Shown: positions 15,994 through 24,091 of the stretch, one piece after another
How the letters are laid out: the number at the start of each line of letters is the position of its first letter
Numbering within the stretch: position 1 is the first letter of the stretch
DNA from: Gp6-AA40 sp964505975
GTDB taxonomy: Bacteria; Acidobacteriota; Vicinamibacteria; Vicinamibacterales; UBA2999
Length of the DNA: 24,954 bases
Assembly (NCBI GenBank): GCA_964505975.1
Contig: CAZDLW010000050.1
Location: 1-24,954, forward strand
Reading direction: 5' to 3'
Notes under the pieces: model-generated
Told to the model about the DNA's origin: nothing
Databases searched by the model: none
The model's input: the letters and a program-made list of their open reading frames with translations, nothing else
Made by a program: the position numbers and the translations under genes

Positions 15994-16091
15994 TGCAAAA
16001 TGCAGAATGAAGAATGCGAACTGTCCTTTTTCTGTCTTTTCGGCAGGACCGTCCGCTTCAATTCTTCATTTTGAATTCTGCATTTTGCATT
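15992..16091. repeat. AT-rich inverted repeat between convergent genes
   Basis: The left arm AATGCAAAATGCAGAAT (15992-16008) plus GAAGAAT is repeated in reverse complement at 16060-16091, where an 8-nt insertion interrupts the arm. It begins on the second base of the aminotransferase TAA stop and ends 14 nt before the 3' end of the convergent patatin gene. Its AT content contrasts with the region. It could act as a two-way terminator. A one-armed copy lies at 23187-23216. Confidence 0.85.
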
Positions 16092-16104
16092 CCGTGATCG
16101 CCCC

Positions 16105-17268
16105 TCAATCCCCCCCATCGGCCAGAAACCGCTGCATCTCCGGGAGCTTTGCCGCCGCGTCGGCCTCGCCCAGCTCGATGAGGCGTCTCACATAGTCGCC
16201 CTGGAACATCAGCAGGCTCAGCAGGTCGTTGGAGCGCATTTCACGCGTGCCGAGTCCGCGCGTAAGGAAGCGGAAGGCGCGCGGCAGCTCGGGCTCGTAC
16301 TCGTTCGCCAGCCTGCCCAGATCCACGGACGGCCGCAGCATGAAGAGATTGATCTCCCTCAGGCCGTCGCGCTGCGATGTTGGCAGACGCGACACGAGTG
16401 CATTGATCCGCTCGAGCTCGAGGGCGTCGGCGTCCAGCTGATCCAGGAAGATGGCGTTGTACAGCACGCCAGCCACCTGTGCGGGCGGCGGATAGTCCGC
16501 AATGACTGGACGATCCGAATCCTCGCGCGATCGCGCGTAGCGCGTGGAGACCGCGATGATCCGGCGGGCACCCAGGTGGACCGCTGGAGCCAGCGGCGTC
16601 GTCAACCGAATGCCTCCGTCACCGTACCAGGCGCCATCGACCTCCACGGCCGGGAACAGGAACGGCAGCGACGATGACGCCATGACGTGATCGATGCGCA
16701 GGTCGCACGCCACGCTCTTGCGCAGCGGCCGCTCCCAGGTCTCGATTCCGCGATCCTCCCGCGCCTGCACCCACGTGACCGACTGACCGGTGGAGTAGCT
16801 CGATGCCGTGAGGGCGATCGCGTCCAGCCAGCCGGTCTCGAGGTTTTGCGTGATGCCCGCGATGCGGCCCTCGTCCGCGTCGAGCAGACGCGAGAGGAGC
16901 GCGTGAAGCGGAGCCGTATCGACCAGGCTGCGTGCGGGCGGCAGCGGATATCTCCCACCCGACAGCAGCCGGCCGCCCCATCGGATTCCGCGCGAGGCCA
17001 GATCTCGGATGTCCACTCTGAACACGTCGTCGATCCGGATCCCTTCCCAGACCTCGGTGAGGTAGTCGACGGTGTGGAGCAGCGGTTCCTGTCGAGAAGC
17101 CAGGTAGGCCGCGTTGATGCCCCCGGCCGAGACGCCGGTGAGGATCCCCGGCATGACACCGGGAAACTCCTTCGCGAGGACGCGCAGGAATCCCACCTGG
17201 TACGCGGCGCGCGCACCACCACCGCTCAGCATGAGCGCGAGATCCGGTCGCCGACTCATTCGATGCAT
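16105..17268 (-). CDS. Patatin-like phospholipase
   Basis: This 387-residue patatin-family lipid acyl hydrolase has the oxyanion-hole motif SGGGARAAYQ (15-24), the nucleophile motif GVSAG (S47) and the catalytic aspartate D217 in GDGG, so the Ser-Asp dyad is complete. No signal peptide or transmembrane segment is seen, pointing to a cytosolic or secretion-system substrate. The C-terminal ~170 residues, with NAIFLDQLDADALELERIN, match the bacterial patatin group that carries a C-terminal helical extension. The start is ATG 17268, with ATG 17259 as alternative; neither has a strong ribosome binding site. It converges with the aminotransferase and diverges from the nucleotidyltransferase pair. 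Confidence 0.93.
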   Translation of the reverse strand: MHRMSRRPDLALMLSGGGARAAYQVGFLRVLAKEFPGVMPGILTGVSAGGINAAYLASRQEPLLHTVDYLTEVWEGIRIDDVFRVDIRDLASRGIRWGGRLLSGGRYPLPPARSLVDTAPLHALLSRLLDADEGRIAGITQNLETGWLDAIALTASSYSTGQSVTWVQAREDRGIETWERPLRKSVACDLRIDHVMASSSLPFLFPAVEVDGAWYGDGGIRLTTPLAPAVHLGARRIIAVSTRYARSREDSDRPVIADYPPPAQVAGVLYNAIFLDQLDADALELERINALVSRLPTSQRDGLREINLFMLRPSVDLGRLANEYEPELPRAFRFLTRGLGTREMRSNDLLSLLMFQGDYVRRLIELGEADAAAKLPEMQRFLADGGD

Positions 17269-17519
17269 TGGGAGCCGATATCACCATGATACGGGACGGA
17301 TCGGGCGGAGCACACGTCCTTGGGCAGAAATAGGAAACGTTGCAAAGCGGCGTCCTCTTCGACCTCCTCTTCGACGCCGCGAACGCCTCGGAGTCACGTC
17401 GTTCGAGCTCCTGAATGGCGACGGTCGATTGCTCCCTTGTTCAACACCGTCAGCGCACGGTCCGGGGCGGACAACCTCCGTGCCGACCCCCGACAGCCTC
17501 GAGCGCGCCGCTCCACTGG

Positions 17520-17548
17520 ATGACACCTGCCGTCCGTCTTCCTATACT
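17520..17548 (+). promoter_or_regulatory. Sigma-70-like promoter predicting a leaderless mRNA
   Basis: ATGACA (17520-17525; 5 of 6 to TTGACA) and TATACT (17543-17548; 5 of 6 to TATAAT) are separated by 17 nt. Transcription should begin about 7 nt after the -10 box, at 17555-17556, where the ATG of the nucleotidyltransferase starts. No ribosome binding site is present before that ATG. Confidence 0.65.
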
Positions 17549-17555
17549 GACGGCG

Positions 17556-18260
17556 ATGACCTTCCGCGAACGGCTCCTCGGCACGCTGCGCAGATTGCGT
17601 CCGGTGCTCGAGGAGCCCGGCGTGCTGGTCGTCGGGTCCGAGGTCCCCAACCTCCTCCAGCCGGGGGCAATCTCGACACTGGTCTTGTCGCAAGACGTCG
17701 ACGTGGCTGTGCCGGTTGATCGCGTGTCGTCCGTCAAGACGCGGCTGCGTCAGATTCAGGGGCTCGTGCCCTCGGCCGACGAGCCCTCAGTGTATGTCCC
17801 CAGTTCACCGGGACTCATCGAAGCCAACTTCCTCGGCCTCGATCCCCGCATTCGGGACGGCAGCGAGACGTACGTGCTCGACGACCCCGATCTGCCGCTG
17901 ATGGTCTTCGGGCCGCTCGGGCTCCTTCGTCCCGGCGCGGTCGTGGAGGTCGACGACGTGCGGATTCCACTGCCGCGCACAGCCGGCCTGATCGTGGAGA
18001 AGCTGCTCACGGATCGGACCGGCGAAAAGGGCAGCCGCGACCTGCTGGTCGTGGCCGGCTTGCTGACGGTTGCCTCACCAGCCGATCTCGAGGAGGTCGT
18101 CACCCTTGCGCGGGACCTGTCACCGGAATCCCGCCACGCCATCTGTTCCGCGCTCACGGTGCTGTCATTGATGGAATCCCGACCGGGCATGCCGGATCCT
18201 GTCCCGGTGCGCGAGCCGATTACGCGTCTTCTCTCGCGCCTCGAGGAACACCGTGAGTAG
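17556..18260 (+). CDS. Putative nucleotidyltransferase-fold protein
   Basis: This 234-residue protein of unknown role has features of the nucleotidyltransferase fold: a G27-S28 motif in VLVVGSEVPNLL followed by D47-V-D49 (LSQDVDVAV). Later comes KLLTDRTGEKGSRDLL (149-164), resembling the K...R...KD region of AbiEii-like enzymes. No transmembrane segment is seen. ATG 17556 is chosen because it sits at the predicted transcription start; an in-frame ATG at 17415 lies upstream of the promoter and would add low-complexity sequence. It overlaps the next gene by 8 nt. AbiEii and MNT proteins often act in toxin-antitoxin pairs, so a two-gene module is possible; a resident enzyme is equally possible. 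Confidence 0.75.
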   Translation: MTFRERLLGTLRRLRPVLEEPGVLVVGSEVPNLLQPGAISTLVLSQDVDVAVPVDRVSSVKTRLRQIQGLVPSADEPSVYVPSSPGLIEANFLGLDPRIRDGSETYVLDDPDLPLMVFGPLGLLRPGAVVEVDDVRIPLPRTAGLIVEKLLTDRTGEKGSRDLLVVAGLLTVASPADLEEVVTLARDLSPESRHAICSALTVLSLMESRPGMPDPVPVREPITRLLSRLEEHRE

Positions 18261-18630
18261 CGCTGCGCTGGAGCGGATGCACGCACGCGCGCGCGCCGTG
18301 CGCACACGGAGCGCCATCCGGCGCTGGCAGTACCGCCAGCGGCATCTCGCGGCGGGCGTATGGTATCGGCTGCGACGCGTGCTCGCCGGCGCGAGCACTG
18401 GCTACGCCATTGCCGTGGAAGACGCGCATCGGCTTCGCGCCGAAGGGTATGAGCTCGAAGCATGCGGCGCCGAGATCGAGCCGCCGAAGCTCCTGTTGTT
18501 CGTCGATGAGGCGCGCCTCGAAAGCGTGGCCTCGCGCCGGCCAATCCCCATCGCTCTGGGCCCGGACTTCCTGGCAGCTCCTGCGGTCGCGCTGGTGCCG
18601 TTCGAGACTCATCCCACGCGACCGGGGTAG
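18253..18630 (+). CDS. Small basic protein of unknown function
   Basis: This 125-residue protein starts at GTG 18253, overlapping the upstream gene's stop by 8 nt, so translation is probably coupled. The N-terminal ~45 residues are rich in arginine (ARARAVRTRSAIRRWQYRQR), suggesting nucleic-acid or acidic-partner binding. The middle reads AEDAHRLRAEGYELEA-like helix followed by PPKLLLFVDEARL and PIALGPDFLAAPAVALVPF. I do not recognise the family. Its tight coupling to a nucleotidyltransferase-like gene is the only clue to function. Codon use looks like that of its neighbours. Confidence 0.7.
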   Translation: MSSAALERMHARARAVRTRSAIRRWQYRQRHLAAGVWYRLRRVLAGASTGYAIAVEDAHRLRAEGYELEACGAEIEPPKLLLFVDEARLESVASRRPIPIALGPDFLAAPAVALVPFETHPTRPG

Positions 18631-18860
18631 CGTGCCCGGACTGCCCGGGGCCGCTATGAGTTACTCCGCAAGGGGCAGCGGCCGGATCGGCCCGCAGGGC
18701 GCTCCCAACGACGCGACTCTGGGCAAGGCGGGGATCAGTGCGACAATGCCGTGCATGGCCGCCTCAGAGTCCGGTTCGTGACACTTCGGCGCTGCGCGCG
18801 TGTTACCCGCAACCTGGCGCACGCGCCGCGCGGAAGACCGTCATCGCGCTCGACATCCAC

Positions 18861-19292
18861 ATGCGACGCTTCATCGAATTGTCGCCCTCGTGCGCTCAGG
18901 ATCGGCCGGCGCTGTTGTCGGCCGATCTGGCCGGCATCCATCAGGTCGGCGAGGCGTTCGCGCGCGCGATCCGGTCGGGCAACTGGAAGGCGCCGCAGCG
19001 CTGTATGCGGACGATGGCGTGTGGTATCCGCCGGGTGAGACCGCGATGAGAGGGCGCGCCGCCATCGAGGCCTGCCTTGCGGCGCTGCCCGAGATGGCCG
19101 ACTTTCAGCTGCGCACGACGAGGGTCGACGGTCGCGACGACCTGGCCTACGTGCAGGGCACGTACCTCATGACGATTGCGCAGCCCGACTCGTCGGAACC
19201 AGTGCAGGAATCGGGCTACTTCTGCAGTACGGCGCCGCCAGCCGGATGGTCACTGGCTGATTGCCACGCACATGCTCACATCACACAGGTGA
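18861..19292 (+). pseudogene. SnoaL/NTF2-like protein, frameshifted twice
   Basis: Three frames together read like a small NTF2-fold (SnoaL, ketosteroid-isomerase-like) protein. The first piece is DLAGIHQVGEAFARAIRSGNWKA, then after a shift near 18990-19000 AALYADDGVWYPPGETAMRG...TTRVDGRDDLAYVQGTY, and after a shift near 19225-19235 RRQPDGHWLIATHMLTSHR to TGA 19290-19292. The start is uncertain; ATG 18861 is one choice. One missing base at GGCGCC explains the first break. It is a decayed gene or has sequencing errors. The 230 nt before it show nothing recognisable. Confidence 0.75.
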
Positions 19293-19431
19293 CAACTTAC
19301 CGAAGTCGCCGGAACGCACGACACCTCCGTTCGAAGAGCGACAGGAACCAGTGAAGACGAGGGAACCGTTGGCCACCTGCCGGCCGTGGCCGTACTGGTG
19401 CGACGGAGCCGCGAGCACGGCGCTGTGATGC

Positions 19432-20796
19432 TCAGTCTACGCGCCCAAGTCGATACAGCTTCGACGCGGTACGGATGAACAGACTCCCGCTGGCGACGGC
19501 CGGCGTGGCCAGCGTCAATTCATCGAGCGAGTTCTTGCCGAGCACGTCGAAGTCTGACCCGGCCTGGATCACGTACGTATCGCCCTCCTCGCTCAACGCG
19601 AAGACTTTCCCGTTGTACGCCCAGGGCGACGCGGTGAACGTTGTCCCGTCGGTGATCCGTCTGCGCGAATAGATCTCCTCCCCGGTCTTCGGATCGTTGC
19701 ACGTCAGGAATCCGCGATCGTGCAACTGGTAGTAGCAGCCCGCGTATACCAGTGCCGACGGATGGAACGCGCCGAGCGTGGGATGCGACCAGACGATGAA
19801 GTCGTTGCTGGTCCTGCCGGGCTCGAGAGAGATGTTTCCCGTGGCACCGGGGCGGATGGCATATGCCGGCCGGGGATTGTCGGTTGGATAGCCGGACGTG
19901 ACGTACAGCAGGCCACCGGATGCAAACGGCGTTGGGACGGCGAACGTCGTCATGCCGGTGAGCTCCCACAACAGGCGGCCATCGGTGCCGTACGACCGGA
20001 CGCTGCGCGTTGCGGCCGTCACGACCTCCGTGCGCACCTCGTTCCTCCAGACGTAGGGCGTCGTCCAGTTGCTGCGCTCCTCGCGCGCCACGCGCCACCG
20101 CTCGGCGCCCGTGGTCTTGTCGTAGGCCGCGATGAACGACTCCTCCTCGTTGTCGTTCACGATGTACACGTGCTGATCGTCAAGCGCGGGCGACTTGGCG
20201 GGGCCGAATCCGGTTTGCATCTCGTACGGCCGCGCCGGCTGCGACCAAAGCAGCGTCCCGTCCATGTCGAGCGCGAACAGACCAAGGTTGCCGAAGTAGG
20301 CGTACACGCGCTCGCCGTCGGTGACCGGCGTCTCCGACGCGTAACTGTTCTTCAGATGCCGAGTGTGCGCCGGGGCAGCGCGGCCGACTTCGCGCTCCCA
20401 CCGGATGCGGCCAGTCCCGGCGTCGATGGCGTACACGATCCAGCGGTGCGGAGCCGGCTGCGCGATATCGCGAAAGGTCATCGTGCCGCCGAGCGAGCGC
20501 GCCGTGTAGGCCGGGACGGGCAGCAGTGTGTCGGGCTCGGCGGTGTTGATGGCCGTGGTCAGGAAGACCGTGTTCTCCCAGACGACTGGAGAGCTCCAGG
20601 CGCGCCCGGGAATGTCGATGGCCCAGATGACGTTCTGTTCGGGTCCCCAGATGTCTGGCAGCCGCGGATCGTCGGCGGCGACACCGCCATCGGCTCCGCG
20701 GAACTGGGGCCATGATTCGCGTGCCATGAGGGAGGCACACGCCAGGATTCCAATGCTCAGGGCGATGCCCGCGCGACGCAACCGGCTGGTTGTCAT
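19432..20796 (-). CDS. Exported PQQ-like beta-propeller protein
   Basis: This 454-residue protein has a signal peptide (LRRAGIALSIGILACASLMA, 6-25) and then WPQFRGADGG, the usual start of a family of exported beta-propeller proteins in Planctomycetes and Acidobacteriota. Repeated blades with the 'A-D-x-x-T-G-x-x-x-W' pattern are visible: YAIDAGTGRIRWEREV, LDMDGTLLWS, YDKTTGAERWRVA, YGTDGRLLWE and NDPKTGEEIYSR. No catalytic dehydrogenase domain or PQQ-binding cysteine pair is evident, so a binding or scaffold role is more likely than an alcohol dehydrogenase. It is monocistronic as far as can be seen. Confidence 0.88.
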   Translation of the reverse strand: MTTSRLRRAGIALSIGILACASLMARESWPQFRGADGGVAADDPRLPDIWGPEQNVIWAIDIPGRAWSSPVVWENTVFLTTAINTAEPDTLLPVPAYTARSLGGTMTFRDIAQPAPHRWIVYAIDAGTGRIRWEREVGRAAPAHTRHLKNSYASETPVTDGERVYAYFGNLGLFALDMDGTLLWSQPARPYEMQTGFGPAKSPALDDQHVYIVNDNEEESFIAAYDKTTGAERWRVAREERSNWTTPYVWRNEVRTEVVTAATRSVRSYGTDGRLLWELTGMTTFAVPTPFASGGLLYVTSGYPTDNPRPAYAIRPGATGNISLEPGRTSNDFIVWSHPTLGAFHPSALVYAGCYYQLHDRGFLTCNDPKTGEEIYSRRRITDGTTFTASPWAYNGKVFALSEEGDTYVIQAGSDFDVLGKNSLDELTLATPAVASGSLFIRTASKLYRLGRVD

Positions 20797-21153
20797 GGCG
20801 GGATCATGCTCCCGGGCCGTGCGCGCGTCAATCGGGGCTGCTGTTCAGGCAGATCGAGGAACGGGCGTCCGCGAAACTGTGCTCGAGTTCACACGGACGT
20901 GCCACTCTCGCGCGGGCCGAAGAGGAAGAAGCAGGTGAGCTTTCAGCAGGTCCGATCTGGTCGGCGGCGTCGAGCTGGTGAGCACGTGGGACCAGCATGC
21001 GCGCGCGCTGTCGCGCGTGCCTATGAACGACGACCGCGTACGGCGGCGCCACGACGCGCGCGGCGACTTTCAGCAAGGGTCCCCGCCGCGCGTTCTTCAG
21101 CGCGGTGGCGTGGAGGAGCGCGCGGAGTCTACCGCCCTTCAGGCGGTAGTCGT
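20797..21153. other. Intergenic region with one repeat element
   Basis: These 357 nt separate two minus-strand genes. The right half is repeat copy B (21024-21156). The left half, 20797-21023, has open frames but none with a recognisable start site or family. I see no promoter I can support. Confidence 0.5.
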
Positions 21154-21156
21154 TCA
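21024..21156. repeat. Palindromic-end element TGAACGAC...GTCGTTCA, copy B
   Basis: This is 133 nt with the same 8-nt inverted ends as copy A. Sub-terminally it has a perfect 8-bp hairpin, CTACCGCC / GGCGGTAG (21129-21149), and GCGTACGGCGGCGC near the other end. Read on the minus strand, its first three bases are the TGA stop codon of the adjacent gene. Confidence 0.75.
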
Positions 21157-21762
21157 GGATGACCCGAGGTTGAAGGAATGCGCGGTCAGCCGTCCGGTCT
21201 GCGGATTGCCTTCGCAGAAATAGGTAAACGGAATTCCCCGGCCTCGTCCGCTCGAAAGCGCGCCTCTGCCCCACAGGCTCATCATGTTCGAGGAGGATGA
21301 GGTCTCGACGCGTTCGCTCGCGGCATCGAACGTGGGCTCTATCGCGTACTGCGCCGCGACCGCGCGGGTGACGGCGGCATGACAGGCCGTGCGGAACATT
21401 GCAGGCGCGGGGTCGCGCGCTGGACGGGGCGCGGCAGGCGCCGGCGGGATGAAGGCAGAGACCACTTGCCGCGCCCGGCGGTCGTAGATGCAGCCGAAGG
21501 TCGACGGTGAGCCTTCGGTTCCCCTCCAGATCACCCGGCCGGAGACCAGCAAGAGACCATCCTGCTCGGCGCCGGCCCGGGCATCCGCGAGGCCGCCCCA
21601 GGTGCTTTGGCGAACATGGGTCTGGCACGCGGCAACGGCGTCGCGCGCGATGACCGCGGGCGAGACGCGGACCGCCTGTCCGCGCGGAACCGGCTGGGCG
21701 AACGCCGGCGCTCCGCCCAGAGCCATCGTGCCAGCGACCAATACACGAATCATGGATGTCAT
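21154..21762 (-). CDS. Small exported protein with an internal two-cysteine duplication
   Basis: This 202-residue protein starts at ATG 21762, 7 nt after AGGAG. A signal peptide (MIRVLVAGTMALGGAPAFA) is followed by the mature protein starting QPVPRG. The mature part has two similar halves, each with an early cysteine (AACQTHV; TACHAAV), a middle segment ending in a G-rich turn, and a late FxC or FGC motif before a 'tgr-vvsaF' strand (FGCIYDRRARQVVSAF; YFCEGNPQTGRLTAHSF). One disulfide per half is likely. A proline-rich linker (PPAPAAPRPARDPAP) joins them. The family is not recognised. The stop codon lies in repeat copy B. Confidence 0.8.
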   Translation of the reverse strand: MTSMIRVLVAGTMALGGAPAFAQPVPRGQAVRVSPAVIARDAVAACQTHVRQSTWGGLADARAGAEQDGLLLVSGRVIWRGTEGSPSTFGCIYDRRARQVVSAFIPPAPAAPRPARDPAPAMFRTACHAAVTRAVAAQYAIEPTFDAASERVETSSSSNMMSLWGRGALSSGRGRGIPFTYFCEGNPQTGRLTAHSFNLGSS

Positions 21763-22010
21763 GGCGTATCTCCTGCACCGACGCAATGCCGGCATCCGCC
21801 CTATCGGACCCTGCGGCGGTGTGCTGCAGTCCATGAGTCGCTCAACTTGATTCCAGCGCACACGCCCCACCGGGCGCGATAAGATTGCGGTCCGGCGGCA
21901 CGGCGAACATCCAAGGCGTTGTGCACTCAATACGAGACTGCTCCGTGCAGGCCGATGAGGGGGCCCGGAGCGTGAAGGTTTGTAGTCGTTGTGATTGAGG
22001 ACCCCTACCC

Positions 22011-23159
22011 ATGTTGTGGATGCGTGATCGACGAGTTGTCATGACAGGACTGCTCGCAGTGGCGATTGCCGCGGCGACACAACCGGCCCGAAGCCAACAG
22101 GCCGCGCAGCCGGCCGCGCCGGCAACCGGCATGGTGATTGGTTCGAGGTCCTACAGCCCGATGGTGGCAGACCTCGACAAGAGCGTCGCCTTCTTCCGCG
22201 ATGTCATCGGCCTGAGCGTGCCGCCGCTGCCCGAGCCGGGCCCCTACCCCTGGGCCCACGAGCCATGGCACCGCGATTTGCACGGGCTGCCGGAGTCGCC
22301 CATGCGTTTCGCCACGCTAACGATGCCCTCGGCGCTCGTGCCCGGCTACCGCATGCTCGTCGAGCCGGTACAGCAGGGCGCCATCGAGCTCCGGCCCGTC
22401 GTCGCGCGGCCGCAGGATCCGGGAGCCTTCACCTTCGTCGTCGTCGTGCGCGACATCGATCGAGCATTCGCGCGGGCGAGGCAGGCCGGCGTGCCCGTGG
22501 TAACGACAGGAGGTGCGCCGATCTCCGTTCCCTCATATGGCGGCAGGAGCCGCGCCGTCGTGCTGCGCGACCCGGACGGGCAACTCGTCGAGCTCGTCCA
22601 GCCCGATCCACAGCCCGAGTCCACTGCCGCGCCGGACGAGAACCTGCTCGGCGGACGCCTGCGTATCACTGTCGCCGACACGGATCAGACGCTGCGTCTC
22701 TATCGGGATCTCTTCGGACTGTCGTTCGACGTCTCGCCGTTCGTCAGCGACGAGGCAACGAACCGGCTGATGGGGCTCAGCGGTGCCAGAGTCCGCGTGA
22801 GCACGACCCGCATTCCTGCATCGAACCAGCACTTGGAGCTTGTCGAGGTGGCCGGCGTCGATCGCACGGTTCTGCGGCCGCAGATCCAGGACCCCGGCGC
22901 GGTGCGCTTCCAGGTGACCGTCCGCAACCTGGAGGAATCCATCAAGATGCTCAGCTCCGCCGGGCCGTCGAGGATCGTGTCGCACACGGGCAGGGCGCTC
23001 GGACCCACGGGGGAGTGGGAGAAGGGAATCATCGACACCGGAACGGTGCGCTGGCTCACCGTCACGGACCTCAACAACATCTACCTGATCCTGGGCGATC
23101 GCGGATCGGCCGGCGGAGAGGGACGAGGAGGCCGTGGCGGCCGCGGCGCCACGCCTTAG
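22011..23159 (+). CDS. Exported protein with two VOC (glyoxalase-fold) domains
   Basis: This 382-residue protein has an N-terminal signal segment (RDRRVVMTGLLAVAIAAATQ), with a Tat-like pair of arginines, cleaved after about residue 28. VOC domain 1 (~44-198) runs from YSPMVADLDKSVAFFRDVIGL to VLRDPDGQLVELVQ; domain 2 (~216-365) from LRITVADTDQTLRLYRDLFGL to WLTVTDLNNIYLIL. It ends in a Gly/Arg-rich tail (GRGGRGGRGATP). The ATG is preceded by GAGG, 10 nt away. Such exported double-VOC proteins occur in multiple copies in Vicinamibacteria; their function is unknown, and metal-dependent binding or lyase activity is possible. A second one lies at 24092. Confidence 0.88.
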   Translation: MLWMRDRRVVMTGLLAVAIAAATQPARSQQAAQPAAPATGMVIGSRSYSPMVADLDKSVAFFRDVIGLSVPPLPEPGPYPWAHEPWHRDLHGLPESPMRFATLTMPSALVPGYRMLVEPVQQGAIELRPVVARPQDPGAFTFVVVVRDIDRAFARARQAGVPVVTTGGAPISVPSYGGRSRAVVLRDPDGQLVELVQPDPQPESTAAPDENLLGGRLRITVADTDQTLRLYRDLFGLSFDVSPFVSDEATNRLMGLSGARVRVSTTRIPASNQHLELVEVAGVDRTVLRPQIQDPGAVRFQVTVRNLEESIKMLSSAGPSRIVSHTGRALGPTGEWEKGIIDTGTVRWLTVTDLNNIYLILGDRGSAGGEGRGGRGGRGATP

Positions 23160-23186
23160 CAGGTTGCTGAGAGAGCCAGCAACCTG
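23160..23186. terminator. 10-bp hairpin directly after the VOC gene stop codon
   Basis: CAGGTTGCTG and CAGCAACCTG form a perfect 10-bp stem with a 7-nt loop starting right after TAG 23157-23159. No T-run follows, so Rho-independent termination is not certain. Confidence 0.6.
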
Positions 23187-23216
23187 AATGCAAAATGCAA
23201 GATGAAGAATGCAGAA
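23187..23216. repeat. AT-rich repeat, one-armed copy
   Basis: AATGCAAAATGC-AGATGAAGAATGCAGAA matches the left arm of the inverted repeat at 15992-16091 with few changes. The complementary arm is absent here; the 60-nt palindromic element follows instead. Confidence 0.7.
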
Positions 23217-23224
23217 GTGGTGTT

Positions 23225-23284
23225 GACCGCTATGCGGCCGCAAATGCGAATCTCGTACTCGTTGCATGCGACAGCATAGCGGTC
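23225..23284. repeat. 60-nt palindromic element, copy 2
   Basis: Perfect 11-bp arms GACCGCTATGC (23225-23235) and GCATAGCGGTC (23274-23284) surround a loop containing GCGAATCTCGTACTCGTT. Arms and loop core match copy 1 at 7433-7493 in the same orientation. Confidence 0.85.
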
Positions 23285-23335
23285 CTCGTTGACCCGTTTC
23301 ATCGCCAGGAGCGCGCACGCCGCGCGGCGCTACGC

Positions 23336-23698
23336 TCACGTGGGATCGCGGTGCACGGTCTCCATCGAGAACGCCGGCAGGCAGACGGCGATGTATTCGG
23401 CGCCCTCATCCGGTGTGCTGTAGCGTACCCATTCGCCCGCAGCCGTCACCACGGCCTCCCCTGCCCGCACGTCCAAGACTCCCTTTTCGTGTTCGACTCG
23501 TACCTGGCCCTTGAGAACTACGGTGATCTCGTCGAATTCCGGACGCTGTCCTGGCTCACGCCAGCCGGGCGGCGAGGTCATGCGGGCCACGCTCACCGAG
23601 TCGTGCCCGGAATTGACCCGCCCGACGTACTCCTCGATGCGTTTTGGTGGCGTACCGGCGGCCTGGACGATCGAGGGAGCGGCAATCAGTCTGGGCAT
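23336..23698 (-). CDS. Small cupin-domain protein
   Basis: This 120-residue single-domain cupin shows the usual order: a strand SVSVARMTSPPGW, the first-motif region EFDEITVVLKGQVRVEHEKG, a second-motif region RAGEAVVTAAGEW and a closing strand EYIAVCLPAF. The first-motif histidines are replaced (REPGQRPEFDE), so metal binding may rely on E residues or be lost. AAGGA lies about 11 nt before ATG 23698. It is convergent with the first VOC gene and divergent from the second. Many such cupins bind small ligands or are isomerases; no specific role is assigned. Confidence 0.85.
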   Translation of the reverse strand: MPRLIAAPSIVQAAGTPPKRIEEYVGRVNSGHDSVSVARMTSPPGWREPGQRPEFDEITVVLKGQVRVEHEKGVLDVRAGEAVVTAAGEWVRYSTPDEGAEYIAVCLPAFSMETVHRDPT

Positions 23699-24091
23699 GG
23701 TGTATGTCGTCCTTCAGGGAAGGTATCGGTGCGGCCACCGCGACTTCGGCGAGGGCATCGAGCGAACGGATCCAGCGCATGTCGTGACGCTCTTTCGAGA
23801 CGACCGGCGGGGTGACGCTGTCACCGGGCCGGCTGCCAGCGGAGTGTACTGGAAAAGGGCCCAGGCAGGGTCCAGCCGCGTTGCCAGGTCAATTCGGACA
23901 GGGGACAGTGGCCTGCCCTGGCGCGCCCGCCGCAGAGATTGCATCCGTTCCCGCGACATTCGCGTACAATTCGGCAGTTGTCGCGCATGGCGCCGAGTTG
24001 AGTGGGCCCCGCCAGTCGAGGAATTGTGGCCGCCGCCGGGCCCGCCTGCACGCGACCGAACACGAACGGCCTTCTTCGACGGAGGGAGACG
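23699..24091. other. Divergent intergenic region
   Basis: These 393 nt lie between the divergent cupin and second VOC genes. No convincing gene is seen. A TACAAT at 23965-23970 could be a -10 box for the VOC gene, but the best -35 (TTGCAT, 23939-23944) is 20 nt away, so this is weak. Confidence 0.4.

Noticed and set aside
20797..21023. Possible small gene upstream of the beta-propeller gene
   Set aside because: Open frames exist, but none has a ribosome binding site or recognisable family features.
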